A stretch of DNA of 64,000 bases from Acanthochlamys bracteata. Lineage: Eukaryota; Streptophyta; Magnoliopsida; Pandanales; Velloziaceae. A program made the translations under genes and the position numbers. The number at the start of each line of letters is the position of its first letter. Within the stretch, counting starts at the first letter, position 1. The notes beneath the pieces are model-generated. The model did no database searches and was not told the origin of the DNA. It saw nothing but the letters and a program-made list of their open reading frames with translations. Positions 60,501 through 64,000 of this stretch are shown here, piece after piece. The DNA lies in assembly GCA_019914995.1 (NCBI GenBank), contig CM034132.1, forward strand, positions 4,218,501 through 4,282,500. Direction: 5' to 3'.

Positions 60501-63500
60501 TGAAAACACAGTTAAGACCTCCATCAATGCAGGTACAGCTTCTACCATGCATATGTTATGGATCTCCCTTTGACTTTGTGACCTGTAGTTGATGCTTTTG
60601 CATACCGTAGTTAGTCAGCTTTCCTATTAAGATAGTAAATGATCGCATTTACCTTTTTGTTCTCTTTAAAGTTATAAAATTTTTTTATGCTAAATTAGCT
60701 GGTGGCTGCTGTTTCCACTGTGTTTCCTAACAGTCACAGTAATATAATAAGCAGACGTTTTGGACAAAATTCTATTTGTCCCATTAGTTTATCAAGAAAT
60801 AGTCATTATGTATTGAACTTCTCGAGCAGTTGATCAAGAAGTTGGATGAATGTTGATTTGTGATTCAATTGAGCTGAAATTTTGTCACCTGATTCTCAAC
60901 TCATAGTGCTTCATATTTAACGGTAAAAATTAAATTTGAAGTTTTGTACCGGTTATGTGCTTCACTTATATATATATATATATATATATACAGAGGATAG
61001 AGGCACATAATATTTTTAGAGGCACATGGTGCACATATTGGCCAAAAGTGGCCGGTGAGACATTCAAATTCAATCTCCATCGTCGTTGGATTTGAAGAAT
61101 CATGAGTTGGGAACATGTTGATAAAATTTTATCTCAACCGGAATACGAACGGACCTCCATCGGAACTCTTGATCAAAATGACGTAAAATATTAAATTTGA
61201 CAAAAAATATATATTTCGTTTTTGTATCATTTTGATCAAGAGTTCCGATAGAGGTCGGTCCGTATTCCGATTGAGTTGAAATTTTATTAACATGTTCTTA
61301 ACTCATGATTCTTCATATACAACGGTGGAGATTAGATTTCGATGTCTCGTCGGCCACTTTTGGCCGGCATGTGTACTATGTGCCTCTATGAATGTCATGT
61401 GCTTTTATACATATACACATACACCAATGCACATATACATATTTATATATTATATATATATAGATATAGTATAGGCATGTATGCGTATAAATCATGGAAG
61501 GGCGTTTGCTGCTCATTATGATTTACTGTCCTTTTTCTTGTGTTTCAATTTCAGACCAGAAAATTATTGCTCGACCCAGCCATACATGAGGAGTTCACAC
61601 GTCTGAAGGTACTAGTCTCTCAAAATAGTATTTTGTCACTCCTATAGTTTGTTGAAGGTACTTCATGAAAACTGGTTAGAATGCTTTATAACCCACTGGT
61701 GGTTGTTGTTGTGAATATTTTAATTTCGTTATGTAGATCTTAGCAGCCTTTAAGTGGATCTTGAATATTGATTTTCATGTATGTTCTAATTTTTTAAAGG
61801 GTTTGGTAGAAGAAAAGGAAAAGAAAATAAAGGAGCTGCAAGACAATGTTGCTGCAGTCAATTTTACACCATCTAGCAAGCTGGGGAAAATGTTGATGGC
61901 GAAGTGTAGGACCTTGCAAGAGGAAAACGAGGAGATTGGGTCGATGGCATCTGAAGGAAAGGTAAAGCGTAAAGTTTCCTGTTTAATTCCATGAAATGGG
62001 CAGACTTAGATGTTTGGATTATTTTTATTGGTCGCTTGAGCTGTTTATATGAGCACATTACCTATGCCTCTATGTTAAATAACTTGCTATTTGTTCTTAT
62101 TTATTTACTTTTTTAATTGGTTATGGGAGCTACTTATAAGAGCGTATTACCCATTTTTATATGTTAATAGCTTATTTGTGTCTTTCTTCCATTTTTCCAA
62201 TATCTTTCGTTCTATGCAATATAGAAATAGTTACATTGTCCTAATTTGCTGATGTGACTTTGGTAGATCCACGAGCTGGGAATGAAAATTGCAGTGCTTA
62301 AATCTCAAAATACAGAGCTCAAAAATCAGTTTTATGGTAAGTACTTTGATGGCTACATTTTCTCGTTTCTACTTTCTCTTTTATTTTTCTATTTTTAGTT
62401 AATTTGTGCAAGAAGAGATCCAGTCCTTACAGTATTACTAGAAGTTCATTTGTATCTTTCAGTTGCGCAAACTCTTATTGGTAGTCTGACATCAGCTTCT
62501 CTCATTAATCCTTTTGAAGAGTAAATTTTACCGTACTGCTGATTCTGCAATTCATATCCTCAAATCAAAGCGCACTTTTTTGGTTGCTCCCCTTTTTAGT
62601 TTTTGCCATCATTTTCATGTCTTCATCTTTGGGTACACAAATGTGACCAAGTTTTGTAAGCTTACAAGTGTTACTTTGCACTATGTTATTTGCATTATAT
62701 TCTGTTTCTCCACCCCTCTGCAATCACTTATTTTACGGTGTGCTTTTTCATATGCTTTAGTACTTTATATGCAGCACTGTATAAGCACATGGAGGGGCTC
62801 ACCAATGACGTGGATAGATCTAACGAAATGGTAATTCTTTTTGTATTCGTATATGTTCATTTTTTAAATTTTTTTTAAATAGTCATTTGAAAAGTACATT
62901 TTTCTTAGACCCATTGTTTTTTTATCTCACTGAATCGTCATTCTCAAACCGTCTAGCTCAATGCTATTGCATACTGCAGGACCTTTGCGATGTATTTCGT
63001 AGTGATTATTTTTTTCTCCTTGTTAAGACATACATAAACTTGATTTGATAGTGAGTAGCCTGAATCAACCACCATGTACCAAAAAATAAACAAACATGCA
63101 TAGCCTTTTCGAAACACTATTGATGAGAAGTTGACACGGGTAACAGGATACTATTGTTCATGTATTATGGATCTAGTTTTCCATTCCCTGCAGTAGACCA
63201 CATTCACCATTTCATGTGGTTTTGCTGCTATGGAAGATCACTATGAGTTTCCACCTGATCTTGTAAGCTGTGTTGTTCAAGATAGTAGGGCAAGTCAGTT
63301 GCCAAAGTTCTTAGGACTAGCTTTATGGCTTCCATGATTAACTTACAAAGTCGTGCAGCATTATGGAACTCTTTGAGAATATAAAAAAAATACAGCTAAA
63401 TGTTTAAATCCGAAAAATGATGACATTAAATAGATTCATTCTAGGGTGTCTCTAGTCTTATGATTTGCACTTGATATTGTCGTTGATCTTTTTGTTATCA

Positions 63501-63764
63501 TTTTGGTTTCAGGTATATATTTTGCAAGAGAAGTTAGAGGCAAAAGATTATGAGCTTCAGAGGCTGAGGGAACTGGTTGTGAAGAAGGAAGCGATAAGCG
63601 ACGCTGATCCTAATTCTGGTGGCAAAGCCAATTCTGATGCTAATGATGACAAAGCAGCAGGTGATAAGAAATTAGGAGATGATAACCAAACAGCAGATGA
63701 TTCAAAAGCAGCAGATGATAATGAAGTAACAGACAGAGTAGAGCCTATAGAAATTGAGATTTGA
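57519..63764 (+). CDS. FIP37: FIP37-like protein (WTAP homolog), m6A writer complex subunit
   Basis: Fourteen exons with GT-AG borders join in phase: 57519-57545, 57661-57715, 57803-57864, 58536-58603, 58720-58756, 59604-59667, 59762-59826, 59913-59990, 60485-60532, 61555-61608, 61800-61961, 62267-62336, 62775-62830, 63513-63764. The product is 365 residues. An acidic N-terminus (EDDFGGDFAG, DIDEEEDDVFD) precedes ATGMILSLRES, then a long coiled coil with family-typical stretches: NCKDDLATSQ, NLKSSEESLKEQLE, FAKREQEIADLKSAIRDLK, LLLDPAIHEEFTRLK, KIKELQDNVAAVNFTP, GKMLMAKCRTLQEENEEIG, LYKHMEGLTNDVDRSNEM. FIP37 binds the METTL3/METTL14-type methyltransferases and is needed for mRNA N6-adenosine methylation in plant nuclei. 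The C-terminus is an Asp/Ala-rich degenerate repeat and is less conserved than the coiled coil. Confidence 0.95.
60835..60965. repeat. Half-arm of the foldback repeat family
   Basis: CAATTGAGCTGAAATTTTGTC followed by CTCAACTCATAGTGCTTCAT corresponds to a right arm of the palindromes, without its partner. It is followed by a TA run (60968-60990) and then the complete palindrome. It lies in FIP37 intron 9. Confidence 0.6.
60998..61407. repeat. Palindromic (foldback) element D in FIP37 intron 9
   Basis: AGAGGCACATAATATTTTTA and GGCCAAAAGTGGCCGG on the left are mirrored on the right by CGGCCACTTTTGGCCGG and GTGCCTCTATGAATGTCATG. Internal GGAATACGAACGGACCTC is mirrored by GGTCGGTCCGTATTCC. Arms are about 190-200 bases and the centre lies near 61205. 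The inner arm sequence (GAAGAATCATGAGTT, TTGATCAAAATGAC) belongs to the family seen at 23050-24272. Confidence 0.85.
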
Positions 63765-64000
63765 TGTCATATGGATGGGAATTTCTGTTTGTTTCACATT
63801 TGCATAAAACTAGTCCTTCATTTTAGTCTATATTCATGTTGAGAATTTTTTTAAGCTCCAGTTGAGAAGTTCCGTAGTAGCACATTATAGTAGCTTTCCT
63901 CTCGAATTGTATGATAAGAACATTTTTCAGATTTCCTTTGGCTGCAAGAACAGAATCGTTCAGGTGGGTGGGACTCTGCACTGTTAGGCGATGACCCAGC
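63765..64000 (+). other. 3' UTR and downstream flank of FIP37
   Basis: Sequence after the TGA at 63762-63764, mostly 3' UTR. AATAAA-like signals are weak (GATAAG near 63913); the poly(A) site cannot be fixed. Confidence 0.45.

Noticed and set aside
1-64000. tRNA, rRNA genes and CRISPR arrays
   Set aside because: I scanned for tRNA B-box motifs and regular spaced repeats and found none; a formal tRNAscan was not possible.

Overview
The window looks like nuclear DNA of a flowering plant. It is AT-rich between genes and carries spliced genes of typical plant families: a PLS-class pentatricopeptide-repeat (PPR) protein, a neprosin-domain protein, an LRR receptor-like kinase and a FIP37/WTAP-type protein. 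Between them lie Ty1/copia, probable Ty3/gypsy LTR, hAT and PIF/Harbinger remnants and MITEs. I cannot place the species from the sequence alone.

Layout. 0-5 kb: an intronless PPR gene on the minus strand, then a doubtful spliced transcript on the same strand. 5.2-5.6 kb: a cornichon-like first exon whose last codon is a stop. 6.9-17.8 kb: a transposon nest. A minus-strand copia fragment is followed by a decayed plus-strand copia element. The copia element is split first by a 2.83-kb solo LTR with a perfect 5-bp target duplication, and again by a 2.1-kb insertion. 17.8-19.6 kb: a broken partial copy of the PPR gene, including its intron and 5' exon. 23.0-24.3 kb: three consecutive long palindromes of one repeat family. 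29.0-33.2 kb: a seven-exon neprosin gene. 35.8-36.5 kb: a Harbinger transposase remnant. 37.4-41.1 kb: a hAT-like MITE next to a second LTR-like copy related to the solo LTR. 41.9-45.4 kb: an LRR-XI receptor kinase on the minus strand. 51.5-56.7 kb: a decayed hAT transposon that itself carries a younger hAT MITE with an exact 8-bp target duplication. 57.5-63.8 kb: a 14-exon FIP37 gene; one intron holds a fourth copy of the palindrome family.

The genes do not form one pathway. The PPR protein probably acts in organelle RNA processing, the neprosin protein is predicted to be secreted, the kinase is a predicted peptide receptor, and FIP37 belongs to the nuclear mRNA m6A writer complex.

I found no convincing new multigene system. 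The most unusual items are the palindrome family (three copies together plus one in a FIP37 intron), the nested hAT pair with its short-period tandem repeat, the stop codon at the cornichon exon boundary and the non-standard first intron of the neprosin gene. All coordinates and splice sites were read by eye.
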